The notes: generated by a model not told the origin, from the sequence alone. 64,000 nt of DNA from Rhizobium chutanense (GCF_002531935.1 NZ_NWSV01000003.1:372001-436000); one strand, 5' to 3'. Shown: positions 1-8,271, numbered from the stretch's first letter. A program made the numbers and translations.

Positions 1-1
1 G

Positions 2-478
2 GCGTTCGCGCTGCAGCTCGGCTCGGCGCGCGGCGTGCTCGGCATCTCGGCACGGTTCCTCGACATGCTGCTCGGCCGGCGCGGCAACCCCCTGCTCAGC
101 GCGGCCATGGGCATCGGCCTGATGGCAACGAGCTTCCTGGTGATGCTGGTCGCCGGTCCGTCGGCACCGATGCTCGTCACCTTCGTCCTGCTCTATGGCT
201 TCGGCGCCGGCGTCATGACCGTCGCCCGCGCGCTTCTGCCGCTGGCGCTGTTTTCGCCGGGCGAATACGGCCTGCAAGCGGCCCGGCTGTCGCTGCCGCA
301 AAACCTTGCCAATGCCATTGCCCCGGTCATCTTCACCGCCATTCTCGACCGCGCCGGCATCGGCCCGGCGCTCGTCACCGGCGCCGCTCTCGCGGCCCTG
401 GCGCTGGCCTTCATACTGATGCTGATGGCGCTGGTGCGCGGCGCCCACGCATCGCAGCCGAGCCCGGTCGTTCCTTGA
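2..478 (+). CDS. MFS transporter, C-terminal part (cut by window start)
   Basis: The reading frame is open from the first bases of the window and ends in TGA at 476-478, so only the last 158 residues are present. They form hydrophobic helices separated by short loops, with a glycine-rich helix (YGFGAGVMTVARA) and a basic loop near LLGRRG, as in the C-terminal half of major facilitator proteins. A substrate cannot be told from this part. The true start lies upstream; the GTG at 35 is internal. A second, unrelated MFS gene is cut by the other end of the window. Confidence 0.7.
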   Translation, partial: AFALQLGSARGVLGISARFLDMLLGRRGNPLLSAAMGIGLMATSFLVMLVAGPSAPMLVTFVLLYGFGAGVMTVARALLPLALFSPGEYGLQAARLSLPQNLANAIAPVIFTAILDRAGIGPALVTGAALAALALAFILMLMALVRGAHASQPSPVVP

Positions 479-692
479 GAGCCCGACCCGCCAACTCAGC
501 CATTCTTAATATGTCCTGATTATCATCGAGATCCGGACGAGGGCCGCTTTCCTGTCGCGGCCAGTTCGCAATGAGCGCACAGCCGCTTTTGGCGAATCTT
601 TTGAATCGCTTGCCGCCGCTTTTTCGAAAGTTGAATCCGGTGGCTCGGAAGTTGAGCGAGCTTCGCGCCGATCCGAATCCGGAAAATCAGTC

Positions 693-714
693 ATCCATTT
701 GAAATTCAATGGAT
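693..714. repeat. 22-bp imperfect palindrome
   Basis: ATCCATT at 693-699 is mirrored by AATGGAT at 708-714 around an AT-rich centre. It lies in the 265-bp space between the MFS gene and the convergent Dabb gene, where I see no convincing gene. It could be a weak bidirectional terminator or a protein-binding site; no T-run follows. Confidence 0.35.
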
Positions 715-743
715 ATGGCACGGCAGCCGGATGTCTGCGAAAA

Positions 744-1049
744 TCAGAGCGGCCGCGTCACCGCCGTGTGGCTGTCGTAATCGGCGGCGATGCGCTTTTC
801 CCGGAGCGGCCGGACGCGTTCGATCGACAGCTGGTAATCGGGATGAGCCTTATAGGCGGCAAGGGCCGCCTCGTCGTCGAATTCGCCGTAGACGACGAGA
901 TCGATCTCGGTGCCCAATTGATCGGTCTTCACATTGGTGCCGATTTCCAGCAGCCGCGCATGCGGAATGGCGGTCAGGATCGAAAGCCCGGCCCTCACCT
1001 CCTGCAGATGTTCCTCCTGCACGGTGAAGAAGACGATATGGCGGATCAC
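744..1049 (-). CDS. Dabb (stress-responsive alpha/beta barrel) protein
   Basis: The product of 101 residues starts MIRHIVFFTV, the usual opening of Dabb proteins, small ferredoxin-like folds that dimerise into a barrel. Members include plant stress proteins and a few small-molecule cyclases; the bacterial function is mostly unknown. The start chosen is GTG at 1049 because AGGAG stands 7 bases upstream; the upstream ATG at 1112 would add an unconserved tail and overlap the next gene. The segment DLVVYGEFDDEAALAAYKAHP carries the family's typical Y-x-HP ending. It follows the GH19-like gene on the same strand with a 59-bp gap and may be co-transcribed with it. Confidence 0.8.
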   Translation of the reverse strand: MIRHIVFFTVQEEHLQEVRAGLSILTAIPHARLLEIGTNVKTDQLGTEIDLVVYGEFDDEAALAAYKAHPDYQLSIERVRPLREKRIAADYDSHTAVTRPL

Positions 1050-1108
1050 GCGGCAGCTCCTGTCAGATTCAGAGATCATCCGCGCGATAACACGCTCGCC
1101 GCAGGCCT

Positions 1109-1753
1109 TCAACCGCGCGAGCGTCCTTGCCCGGCATCCGGACGTATCGCCGCATCGAAGACCATGGCGTAGGCTGCGAGCTTTTCCGCCCGATCGGTGC
1201 CGTTGACGATGCGGCGTGCATTCACCCAGTCCGCGGTCGTCGCGTTCAGATGATCGGCGAGTTTGTGGCCGGTAAAACTGCCCTGCAGCATGCCCTCGAT
1301 CAGGATCGTTACCGCCGTATCCATGTCCATCGCCCGGTCGGGATCGGCAACGAGGTCGATGCCGGTCAGCACGCTCATCGCCTCATAGTTCCGCTTGTGG
1401 GTCAGCTGCACGAGGCCGCGCCCGAGCCAGCTGCGGCCATCCTCGTCCGGCCGCCAGTAGGGCGTCTTTACCCAGGAGAGCCGACCGGCGGCAAAAGCCG
1501 TCTCCAGGATCTCGACCGCGCGTGCATCGCTTTCCGCCAGCGTCTCGCGAACCGGCTGCATCGTATAGGCGGTTTCGTGATAAGCGGTGGCGAGGATATA
1601 GGCGAGCCACCGCCGGTCGGCATGGGAAAACCGCTTTTCCCAGGCGTCGAGAATCGCCGTGATACCCACTACCTGAGGATGCGTCACTTCTCCTTTGAAG
1701 AGCTCGCTCCGCACCGCCTCGAAAAAGAAACTGCGGTCCATGTGGACAACCAT
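1109..1753 (-). CDS. GH19-like lysozyme/chitinase-fold protein
   Basis: A 214-residue protein with the lysozyme-like fold of glycoside hydrolase family 19. The sequence YHETAYTM (Glu60) matches the HET motif holding the catalytic acid in GH19 enzymes, and WLGRGLVQLTHKRNYE (about 118-133) matches the substrate-cleft motif of the family. It resembles phage-type endolysins in size, but no signal peptide or neighbouring holin, spanin or phage structural gene is visible. The start at 1753 is chosen because AGGAGG lies 6 bases upstream; the ATG at 1777 overlaps that ribosome site. Likely substrate is peptidoglycan or chitin; which one is not decided by sequence. Confidence 0.78.
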   Translation of the reverse strand: MVVHMDRSFFFEAVRSELFKGEVTHPQVVGITAILDAWEKRFSHADRRWLAYILATAYHETAYTMQPVRETLAESDARAVEILETAFAAGRLSWVKTPYWRPDEDGRSWLGRGLVQLTHKRNYEAMSVLTGIDLVADPDRAMDMDTAVTILIEGMLQGSFTGHKLADHLNATTADWVNARRIVNGTDRAEKLAAYAMVFDAAIRPDAGQGRSRG

Positions 1754-1795
1754 TCCGCGCCTCCTCCAAAATGACATGGTTAAACCCGAGTTAAT

Positions 1796-1816
1796 CGATT
1801 AAAATTAATTTAATCG
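1796..1816. promoter_or_regulatory. AT-rich exact inverted repeat upstream of the GH19-like gene
   Basis: CGATTAAA, five bases, TTTAATCG form a perfect 8-base inverted repeat. It sits in an AT-rich stretch (about 1782-1832) full of TTAA words, in sharp contrast with the GC-rich surroundings, between the divergent GH19-like gene and a 43-residue ORF. Candidate operator or promoter core for both; the regulator is unknown. Confidence 0.5.
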
Positions 1817-1900
1817 TTTAAAGTGTTTAAGCTACTGATTTACACGCCTTTTGTCTTGTGCAATGCATCTTCTTGCCCTGAAGCCTTGAGGAGACTTCCG

Positions 1901-2032
1901 ATGCAGACGCCCGCCACGACGCAAACCACCATTCCCCAGCACCTCGTCGACCAGATGGAAAACGAGTGGCGCCAGATTCGCCTTGAACGGGAAAATCCGC
2001 GCCCGGCCCAGCAGCCTCAACAGCAACGCTGA
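1901..2032 (+). CDS. 43-residue hydrophilic protein
   Basis: A short ORF whose ATG is preceded at good spacing by GAGGAG. The product is polar, with a central segment rich in charged residues (MENEWRQIRLEREN) that could form one amphipathic helix, and a Pro/Gln-rich end (PRPAQQPQQQR). No known domain. The in-frame upstream ATG at 1823 lacks a ribosome site and gives a Cys-rich implausible leader, so the later start is preferred. It is divergent from the GH19-like gene across an AT-rich region. Function unknown. Confidence 0.55.
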   Translation: MQTPATTQTTIPQHLVDQMENEWRQIRLERENPRPAQQPQQQR

Positions 2033-2148
2033 TATACGCAAAACCGTCGCGATGTAAGCTCGAGCGGCGATCAATGCCCCCGGCCAATCGACCTGGCCGG
2101 GCGAATTTTTGACAGCTGCCATAAACATCCCAGCGGCTTGACCACCCC

Positions 2149-2709
2149 TCATCGCATCACGGCATCGAGCCGTTTGGCCAGCACTTGCAGCGATCGGGTG
2201 AAGACCTTTGTGTCATCCAGCGCCCGCGACAGCACCAGTGCGCCCTGAATGCCGGCAACACTTTCTTCGGCAAGCGCCTGCGCCTCCTCCTGCAGACAGC
2301 CTGCCCGCATCAACGCCGAACGCAAGGCGTCGACCCAGCGGAGGAAATAGCCGCCGATTGCTGTCGAAAATCGTTCCCGGGTTTCGTCAAGGGCAAAAGC
2401 GCCGACGAGGCAGATGCGGCGGCCGGAGCGAAAATAATCGTTCACATCAGTCCACATTGCCGCGATCGCCTGATGAGGGTCCTCCGTTCTCAAGGGCCGA
2501 TAGATCGTCTGTTCGAACCAGGCGTCGACCTCGGCAAGCACGGCGGCCGCCATCTCCTCCTTGCCGCCGGGAAAGAAGTGATAGAGGCTGCCCTTACCGA
2601 TGCCGGTGCGTTCGGTGATGCGGCTGAGCGACGCGCCCTCATAGCCAAGCTCGCGGAAGATTTCCGCCAGCAGCGGCACGATGTCGGCGCGTTCATAGAC
2701 GGTCTTCAC
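2149..2709 (-). CDS. TetR/AcrR family repressor
   Basis: Product of 186 residues. Residues about 8-55 form the TetR helix-turn-helix: ELGYEGASLSRITERTGIGKGSLYHFFPGGKEEM, with the usual T-x-I-x-x-x-x-G-x-x-x-G-x-x-Y-x-x-F pattern. The C-terminal ligand domain resembles the YxaF/LmrA subgroup (DVNDYFRSGRRICLVGAFAL). It is the second gene behind a DUF1348 protein, 13 bp downstream on the same strand, and a near-perfect palindrome lies in front of that pair at 3221-3240. The simplest reading is an autoregulated operon released by an unknown small molecule. Confidence 0.88.
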   Translation of the reverse strand: MKTVYERADIVPLLAEIFRELGYEGASLSRITERTGIGKGSLYHFFPGGKEEMAAAVLAEVDAWFEQTIYRPLRTEDPHQAIAAMWTDVNDYFRSGRRICLVGAFALDETRERFSTAIGGYFLRWVDALRSALMRAGCLQEEAQALAEESVAGIQGALVLSRALDDTKVFTRSLQVLAKRLDAVMR

Positions 2710-2722
2710 CCACCGCCGCCTT

Positions 2723-3184
2723 TCAGAGGCCGAGCTCGCTCAGGCCGGGATGATCGTCCGGCCGCCGGCCGAGCGGCCAGTGATATCTACGCTCGGTTTC
2801 CCGGATCGGCAGGTCGTTGATGCAGGCGAAGCGGCGCTGCATCAAGCCGGCGGCATCGAATTCCCAGTTCTCGTTGCCATAGGAGCGGAACCAGTTGCCG
2901 CTGTCGTCGTGCCATTCATAGGCGAAGCGCACGGCGATGCGATCATCGGTGAAGGCCCAGATTTCCTTGATCAGCCGATAGTCCAACTCCTTCGCCCATT
3001 TGCGGGTGAGAAAGGCGACGATCTCGGCGCGGCCGTTGACGAATTCGGCGCGGTTGCGCCAGCGGCTGTCCGGCGTATAGACGAGCGAAACGCGCTCGGG
3101 ATCGCGACTGTTCCAGCCGTCCTCGGCAAGGCGGACTTTCCGCGTGGCGGTCTCAAGGGTGAAGGGTGGGACGAGACTGGACAT
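2723..3184 (-). CDS. DUF1348 family NTF2-like protein
   Basis: A 153-residue single-domain protein of the SnoaL/NTF2 cone fold, DUF1348 branch. Typical stretches are [26 protein letters not shown] near the N-terminus, then [17 protein letters not shown] and [23 protein letters not shown]. The start at 3184 is supported by CAGGAG upstream; the ATG at 3262 would place the operator inside the gene. Family members are often induced with oxidative or electrophile stress genes, but no reaction is assigned. First gene of an operon with the TetR repressor that follows. Confidence 0.85.
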   Translation of the reverse strand: MSSLVPPFTLETATRKVRLAEDGWNSRDPERVSLVYTPDSRWRNRAEFVNGRAEIVAFLTRKWAKELDYRLIKEIWAFTDDRIAVRFAYEWHDDSGNWFRSYGNENWEFDAAGLMQRRFACINDLPIRETERRYHWPLGRRPDDHPGLSELGL

Positions 3185-3220
3185 AGGTTCTCCTGGGTGC
3201 TCCTGTACTGAGCAGTTATC

Positions 3221-3240
3221 ATTGTACTGATCGGTACAAT
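3221..3240. promoter_or_regulatory. TetR-type operator candidate
   Basis: ATTGTAC and GTACAAT are exact inverted halves spaced by six bases (tgatcg), so 18 of 20 positions are symmetric. It lies 37 bp in front of the DUF1348 start, in a TetR-containing operon. A partial related half, TGTACTGA, lies at 3204-3211. The length and symmetry fit a TetR dimer site, and autoregulation is inferred. Confidence 0.75.
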
Positions 3241-3294
3241 CTTGGCAAGTCGCCGAAGCCACGCTTCACCTCAGAGGCCGAACCGCGGCTCCTT

Positions 3295-4248
3295 TCACCC
3301 GCGGGAGCGACGCGGCAAGTCGGGGGTCTCCTTGCTCCACCGCAACGGCAGAGCATCCGGGCGAAACACGATCTGTTCCGCGGTGAAGCGCCACAGCCGT
3401 TCCGCCCCTTCGAAGGTGCCGACGTCAGGTGAATCCAGCAGCACCTCGGCTCTTCCCGTCATCTGCAGCATGTCGCCGCTTTCGAAATCGACGAAAACCA
3501 GCCCCGCCTTCGGATTGACGAGGAAATTGCCGAGCGTGTTGAAGAAGCGATTGCCGGAAAAATCGGGAATGGTCAGCACGCCGTCGGCACCGAGACGCAC
3601 GAAGCCGGCATAGCCGCCACGATGCGACACATCCACCTGCCGCTCGCCACCGTCGCGATCGACATAGGAGGCGACGAAGAAGGTATCGGCGCCCTCGACC
3701 ATCCGCCGCATGCGATCGTCGAGCTGGCCGGAACGCAGCGGCTGCATTGCCGTCGGCAGATCGGGATCGCGGACAAAAGCGCAAGAGCGTGGCTGGATAT
3801 ATTGCGGGCAGTTGCCGAAGCTCTGGCCGACGCGGACGTGGAAAGCCCCAGCCTGCGTCCTGCGGATCACGCCGTTCAGCCGGTTGCGCCGCCGGGTCTC
3901 GAGCTGGATGCCGAGCATCGCGACCGCATCGCCATCCCCCATGCCGGCATCGGCAGGATCGGCGGCGTCGCGCGGCAGGTCGACATCAAGGAGTTCCGGC
4001 TCCGGCGAGGCCAAGAAACCCGGGCGCCCAGCCCGCACCGTCGCCCAGACATCACCCTTGGCGTCGACGGCACCGAGCACGAGGAAAGGCAGCATCGGAA
4101 AGAAGGCGCGATGCTGCTCCGGCATCGCCTTGCGGACGAAATTCCGTCCCGGCCCGTCCATGCGCTCGACGACGCCGACACTGCGCTGCATGGCAAGTTC
4201 ACCCTCATGCCAGGGTGACGGCGCGTCCTGTCTTGTCTGCTCCAGCAT
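3295..4248 (-). CDS. Pyridoxamine 5'-phosphate oxidase-like flavin-binding protein
   Basis: A 317-residue protein of the FMN-binding split-barrel (PNPOx-like) class. A first half-domain runs through MPFLVLGAVDAKGDVWATVRAGRPGFL; the second contains FFVASYVDRDGGERQVDVSHRGGYAGFVRL and FFNTLGNFLVNPKAGLVFVDFESGDMLQMTG, a pattern common in proteins annotated as pyridoxamine phosphate oxidase-related. Start at 4248 has AGGAGG 6 bases upstream; the ATG at 4269 precedes that site. Probably a flavin or haem-linked oxidoreductase or a nucleotide-binding accessory protein; the substrate is unknown. It lies 59 bp upstream of the GST gene's end, on the same strand. Confidence 0.82.
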   Translation of the reverse strand: MLEQTRQDAPSPWHEGELAMQRSVGVVERMDGPGRNFVRKAMPEQHRAFFPMLPFLVLGAVDAKGDVWATVRAGRPGFLASPEPELLDVDLPRDAADPADAGMGDGDAVAMLGIQLETRRRNRLNGVIRRTQAGAFHVRVGQSFGNCPQYIQPRSCAFVRDPDLPTAMQPLRSGQLDDRMRRMVEGADTFFVASYVDRDGGERQVDVSHRGGYAGFVRLGADGVLTIPDFSGNRFFNTLGNFLVNPKAGLVFVDFESGDMLQMTGRAEVLLDSPDVGTFEGAERLWRFTAEQIVFRPDALPLRWSKETPDLPRRSRG

Positions 4249-4307
4249 CACGGACCTCCTTACGGGCATGATTGGGGAAAACGGGACGGCGACCCCGCCC
4301 CGATGGT

Positions 4308-4919
4308 TTATGCAGCAAGGCCGATCTTCGTCTTGCGGAAGCCGACGAAACCCGGCAGCGCCTCGATGCGCGCCAGCCAGGCACGGAGGCCTGGATAGGC
4401 CGAGATGTCGACATTGCCCTCCGGGGCATTGGCGATGTAGCTGTAGAGGGCGACATCGGATATCACCGGTTTGTCGCCGAGCAGGAAATTGCGGCCAGAG
4501 AGTTCCGCCTCGATCAGCGCGAGAATGCGATGCGCCCGGGCGATCACCTCATCGGTGCGGAAATCGGCACCGAAGACAGTGACCAAGCGAGCAGCACACG
4601 GCCCGTAGGCGATCTCGCCTGCCGCGACCGACAGCCATTTCTGGATCCGCGCCGCAGCCAACGCCTCTTCCGGCAGCCAGTCGGTGCGGCCGTATTTGCG
4701 GGCGAGATAGACGAGGATGGCGGAGGAATCGGCGATGACCGTGCCGTCGTCGTCGAGGACCGGCACCTGGCCGAAAGAATTGAGCTTGAGAAACTCCGGC
4801 GCCTTGTGGGCGCCTGCCGCCAAGTCGACTTCGACCAGCTCATAGGGCACGCCAAGCAGCGACAGGAACAGGTGAGCCCGGTGCGAATGGCCGGAAAGCG
4901 GATGATAATAGAGCTTCAT
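4308..4919 (-). CDS. Glutathione S-transferase
   Basis: 203 residues. The N-terminal thioredoxin-like domain begins [23 protein letters not shown], with the glutathione-site segment [27 protein letters not shown]. The C-terminal helical domain contains [26 protein letters not shown], a typical GST second domain. The start at 4919 has AAGGA upstream; the ATG at 4976 is out of range of a ribosome site. It is likely to conjugate or reduce electrophiles with glutathione in the cytoplasm. It diverges from a LysR regulator, which probably controls it. Confidence 0.9.
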   Translation of the reverse strand: MKLYYHPLSGHSHRAHLFLSLLGVPYELVEVDLAAGAHKAPEFLKLNSFGQVPVLDDDGTVIADSSAILVYLARKYGRTDWLPEEALAAARIQKWLSVAAGEIAYGPCAARLVTVFGADFRTDEVIARAHRILALIEAELSGRNFLLGDKPVISDVALYSYIANAPEGNVDISAYPGLRAWLARIEALPGFVGFRKTKIGLAA

Positions 4920-4992
4920 GATGGTTTCCTTCGGTCGCCCCGGTTGGGGGGATTGACGATGGCCGCTTCGAACCATCTGCGGCGTAATTTAT

Positions 4993-5011
4993 TGCCTTCC
5001 ACAGGGAAGCA
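4993..5011. promoter_or_regulatory. LysR-box candidate between GST and LysR
   Basis: TGCCTTCC, three bases, GGGAAGCA: a mostly symmetric 19-bp site in the divergent spacer between the GST gene and a LysR gene. It fits the T-N11-A architecture of LysR sites. Placement by pattern only. Confidence 0.45.
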
Positions 5012-5059
5012 GTAGAATGCATAATCGGAAGGGATATTACCAATTAATGGAAGGATAGA

Positions 5060-5965
5060 ATGGACCGCCTCGATGCCATGACCGTGCTTCTGGCCGTGGT
5101 CGAACAGGGCAGCCTGTCGGCCGCCGCACGGCATCTGCGCTCGCCGCTCGCAACCGTCAGCCGCAAGGTTTCGGAACTGGAAGCACATCTGGGCGCCCGG
5201 CTGCTGCAAAGGACCAACCGGAAGGTGGCGCTGACGGAGGCCGGCCGCTCTTACGTCGAGGCGGCGCGGGAAATTCTCGATCGGGTGGAAGAGGCGGAAC
5301 GGGCGGCGGCCGGCGAATACAGCGCGCCGAAGGGCGAGCTGACGATGACCGCACCGATCGTCTTCGGGCGGCTGCATGTCTTGCCTGTCGTGGTGGACTT
5401 CCTGAAGGCCTATGCCGATATCAATCTGCGGCTGATGCTTGGCGACCGGCTGTCGAACCTCGTCGAGGATCATATCGATGTGGCGCTCCGGATCGGCAAC
5501 CTGCCGGACAGCAACCTGATTGCCATCAGGCTCGGGGCGATCCGCCGGACGGTCTATGCCAGCCCGGATTACCTGACGCGGCACGCCACACCGCTGCATC
5601 CGGGCGATCTCAGCGCGCATGACTGCATCACCTTCGAGGCCATGGCCTCGAAGGTGAGCTGGACTTTCACCGAAGGAAAACGCGATCTCCCCGTGCCGAT
5701 CCGTTCACGGCTTGCCGTCAACACCGCCGAGGCTGCGGTCGATGCGGCGGTCGCCGGCCTCGGCATCACCCGGGTTCTTTCCTACCAGGCCGCCCGCGCC
5801 GAGGCGTCAGGCCTGCTGGTGCCGCTGCTTGCCGATTTCGAATCGCCGCCGGCGCCGGTGCATCTCGTCTACCCCGCGCAAGGATTGGTGCCGCTGAAAT
5901 TGCGGGCGCTGCTCGATTTCGCCACGCCGCGCCTGCGCGCGACGCTGAACGGCCCCAGAGCATGA
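5060..5965 (+). CDS. LysR family transcriptional regulator
   Basis: 301 residues, normal for the family. Winged helix-turn-helix at about 1-60 (LLAVVEQGSLSAAARHLRSPLATVSRKVSELEAHLGARLLQRTNRKVALTEAG), then a periplasmic-binding-like effector domain. The sequence ELTMTAPIVFGRLHVLPVVVDFL after the linker is typical of the AaeR/DsdC-like group with many GST or oxidoreductase targets. ATG at 5060 follows GGAAGGA. Divergent from the GST gene. The last two codons and stop coincide with the start of a dispersed intergenic repeat. Confidence 0.9.
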   Translation: MDRLDAMTVLLAVVEQGSLSAAARHLRSPLATVSRKVSELEAHLGARLLQRTNRKVALTEAGRSYVEAAREILDRVEEAERAAAGEYSAPKGELTMTAPIVFGRLHVLPVVVDFLKAYADINLRLMLGDRLSNLVEDHIDVALRIGNLPDSNLIAIRLGAIRRTVYASPDYLTRHATPLHPGDLSAHDCITFEAMASKVSWTFTEGKRDLPVPIRSRLAVNTAEAAVDAAVAGLGITRVLSYQAARAEASGLLVPLLADFESPPAPVHLVYPAQGLVPLKLRALLDFATPRLRATLNGPRA

Positions 5966-5985
5966 TGCCGAAAGGTGTGAGCGGA
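5957..5985. repeat. Fragment of a rhizobial dispersed intergenic repeat
   Basis: The sequence from AGAGCATGATGCCGAAA onward resembles, from memory, a very common palindromic intergenic repeat of Rhizobium genomes. Here it is truncated and supplies the final Arg-Ala codons and the TGA stop of the LysR gene. The second palindrome arm is not recognisable. Confidence 0.45.
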
Positions 5986-6024
5986 TTCAGATTCCAGGCC
6001 AGTCGGCCTAAAATCATCGCGGAT

Positions 6025-6393
6025 CTAGGCGAGCTTGCCCTCTTCCGCCTTGTAGAAATACTGGCTGGCGACCAGCCAGCCCTTCAGCGGCCGCAGCGGC
6101 GGAATGCAGGTGGCGAGCATGAACGGGCCGGTGACCAATAGCTGCACCCAGATCGGCGCCGAAAAGGCCACCTCCAGCCAGACGCCGAGCAGCACGCTCG
6201 GGATACAGGCAAAGCAGATGACGAAGAAAGCCGGGCCGTCAGCCGGATCGGCGAAGGAATAATCGAGGCCGCAAGCCTCGCATTCCCGCCGCAACGTCAA
6301 GAAGCCCTTGAACATATGGCCCTGGCCGCAGCGCGGGCAGCGTCCCCTGATGCCGGTCTGCAGCGGAGGAAGCGGGGGGAATTCGGTCTCCAT
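6025..6393 (-). CDS. DUF983 family membrane protein
   Basis: 122 residues. A zinc-ribbon-like N-terminus has CPRCG (about 19-23) and CEACG (about 38-42), followed by DPADGPAFFVI, the DUF983 signature, and two transmembrane helices (about 51-75 and 80-100). The C-terminus FYKAEEGKLA is cytoplasmic. Families of this kind sit near cytochrome oxidase assembly genes in other alphaproteobacteria, but that is not the case here. Monocistronic by context, with an unusual AT-rich promoter region upstream. Function unknown. Confidence 0.88.
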   Translation of the reverse strand: METEFPPLPPLQTGIRGRCPRCGQGHMFKGFLTLRRECEACGLDYSFADPADGPAFFVICFACIPSVLLGVWLEVAFSAPIWVQLLVTGPFMLATCIPPLRPLKGWLVASQYFYKAEEGKLA

Positions 6394-6422
6394 AATGATC
6401 TCGCCTTGTTTTGCGCGGACAT

Positions 6423-6475
6423 CGAGTCAATCAATGCCCGACAATGCATGCATACAATATAGCTACATTGACTCG
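6423..6475. promoter_or_regulatory. Inverted repeat in the DUF983 promoter region
   Basis: CGAGTCAAT at 6423-6431 and ATTGACTCG at 6467-6475 are exact 9-base inverted copies, 35 bases apart. Between them lies CATGCATACAATATA (6447-6461), which resembles CATGCAACAATATAC read on the minus strand in the MocR promoter region near 8119-8133. Candidate regulatory region for the minus-strand DUF983 gene. Confidence 0.4.
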
Positions 6476-6674
6476 CTATTGCCAGTCAACTCGTCAGAAT
6501 GCCGCACACCTCCCGTGAACCGGCGGGCTGACCGCAGATTTTCCGCGTCGTACCAAGAGCCGGACAGGCTCCGACATCTCGGCTGATAGAGGGAACATGG
6601 TGGCGGCATTCAAAAGTCGCCGCACAAGGCGCTGGGCGCGACGGACGCGCCTGACGGTCAGTGAGGCTTGAACG

Positions 6675-8078
6675 TCAGAAGAACGAGGCGGCCATCTCGG
6701 GAGGGCCTTCCAGCGCATGGGCCATGAATTCCAGCGCGCCCTGCAGCTTCTCCCGGGTGATCGGGCCGCCGAGGCAGATCCGCACGGCCTCGGGTGCTGC
6801 GCCCTCGACCGTGAAGGCGTCGCTTGCGACGACGCCGATGCCGGAGGAGCGCATGTGGCTGCCGAAGGTGGAGCGGGTCCAGCCATTGGCGAGCGGCAGC
6901 CAGATGTTGAAACTGATCGGATCGGCACGGTAGCTGCCGGCCGGCAGGATGGCGGCGACCATCTGCTGGCGGGCGGCGGCTTCACTACGGATGAAGCGCA
7001 GGATCGCATCGGCGGTGCCGTCCTCGATCCAGCGGGTGGCGAGCGCCACGTTGAGCGGCGAGGCCATGACATTGTTGGCGCGCATGGCGCTGACGAAGGG
7101 CCACACCGCCTTGCTGTCGGGCGCCACGACATAGGCGAGGCGCAGGCCCGCGCCGATGCATTTCGCCAGTCCGCCGATATGCCAGGTCAGATCGGGTGCC
7201 GTTGCCGCCAGCGGCGGCGGGCCTTCCAGCGGAATGAAGCCATAGGCATCGTCCTCGACGATCGGCAGGTGATATTTGCGGGCAACGGCGGCGATCTCCC
7301 CGCGGCGTTTGGCCGGAATGGTCAGCGTCGTCGGGTTCTGCAGCGTCGGATTGAGATAGAGCGCCTTGGGCTTCAATCTCTCGCAGGCTGCGGTAAAGGC
7401 GTCCGGCAAGATACCGTCCTCGTCCATCGGCAGACCGGTCAGATTGAGCCGCAACTGGGCGGCGATCGAGCGCATGCCGGGATAGGTGACGATTTCCGAA
7501 AGCACGGTCTCACCCGGCTTCGCCAGCAGGCCGAAGATCGCCAGCAGGGCGGGGTGGGCGCCCGGCGTCACGAAGATCCGCTCCTGCGAGGGCTTGAGCC
7601 CGCGACGGTCGAGCCAAGCGGCGGCAGCCGCCTTGTCCATGCCGGCGCCGCCGAAACCCTGATAGCGCAGCAGCGGAATGAGGTTCGCCGCCACTGCCGA
7701 CATGCCCTCGCGCATGCGGGCGATCAAGTCCGGATCGTCCGGTTCCGGCGGCATGTTCATCGAGAAATCGACGACGGAGGCGCGGCGCGGATCGGGCGCG
7801 GCGTCGGCGCTGAAACCCCGGCGTTCCCTATCCGCACCACCGGTGACGAAGGTGCCGCGACCGACATGCGAATCGACAAGCCCGCGCTTCTGCGCCTCGA
7901 CATAGCCTCTCGCCACCGTCGTGAAGTCGACATTCAGCCGCTTGGCGAGTTCGCGTTGTGGCGGCAGCCGGTCTCCAGCCACCAGATGGCCGCTGCGCAG
8001 ATCCATTTCGATCACGTCGGCGATCGCCATATAACGGGGGCTGCTGCTGCGGCCGAGATCGGGATGCCAGTCTTTCAT
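6675..8078 (-). CDS. MocR-type GntR regulator with aminotransferase domain
   Basis: About 467 residues. A GntR winged helix at roughly 10-80 (YMAIADVIEMDLRSGHLVAGDRLPPQRELAKRLNVDFTTVARGYVEAQKRGLV) is joined to a type I PLP-dependent aminotransferase-like domain. GGLAKCIGAGLRLAYVV marks the PLP lysine region, and VTPGAHPALLAIFGLL and LNPTLQNPTTLTI are conserved fold segments. Such proteins sense PLP or aminated effectors and usually regulate vitamin B6, GABA, taurine or transporter genes. The start is uncertain: ATG at 8078 is chosen by alignment to the family, ATG at 8132 (MQQYTVNP) adds 18 residues; neither has a strong ribosome site. Divergent from the HtrA-like gene. Confidence 0.88.
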   Translation of the reverse strand: MKDWHPDLGRSSSPRYMAIADVIEMDLRSGHLVAGDRLPPQRELAKRLNVDFTTVARGYVEAQKRGLVDSHVGRGTFVTGGADRERRGFSADAAPDPRRASVVDFSMNMPPEPDDPDLIARMREGMSAVAANLIPLLRYQGFGGAGMDKAAAAAWLDRRGLKPSQERIFVTPGAHPALLAIFGLLAKPGETVLSEIVTYPGMRSIAAQLRLNLTGLPMDEDGILPDAFTAACERLKPKALYLNPTLQNPTTLTIPAKRRGEIAAVARKYHLPIVEDDAYGFIPLEGPPPLAATAPDLTWHIGGLAKCIGAGLRLAYVVAPDSKAVWPFVSAMRANNVMASPLNVALATRWIEDGTADAILRFIRSEAAARQQMVAAILPAGSYRADPISFNIWLPLANGWTRSTFGSHMRSSGIGVVASDAFTVEGAAPEAVRICLGGPITREKLQGALEFMAHALEGPPEMAASFF

Positions 8079-8271
8079 GTCGTAATCCGCGTCAGTCTGA
8101 TTGCTGATGGGATTGACTGTATATTGTTGCATGACGCTGCTGTCTACCGCGCCATGGAGGTGGTTTCGGCAAATTCCCGCCCTGCAGTCTTGCCGCCGCC
8201 CATCCATCTTCTTACTTATTCTAGGTGGAAGGCGCCGGCTTCCAGCCTGTCGCGCCGATCGGGATGAAAGC

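Noticed and set aside
506..721. Minus-strand frame of 71 residues in the first spacer
   Set aside because: No ribosome site and no recognisable motif; starts at a palindrome.
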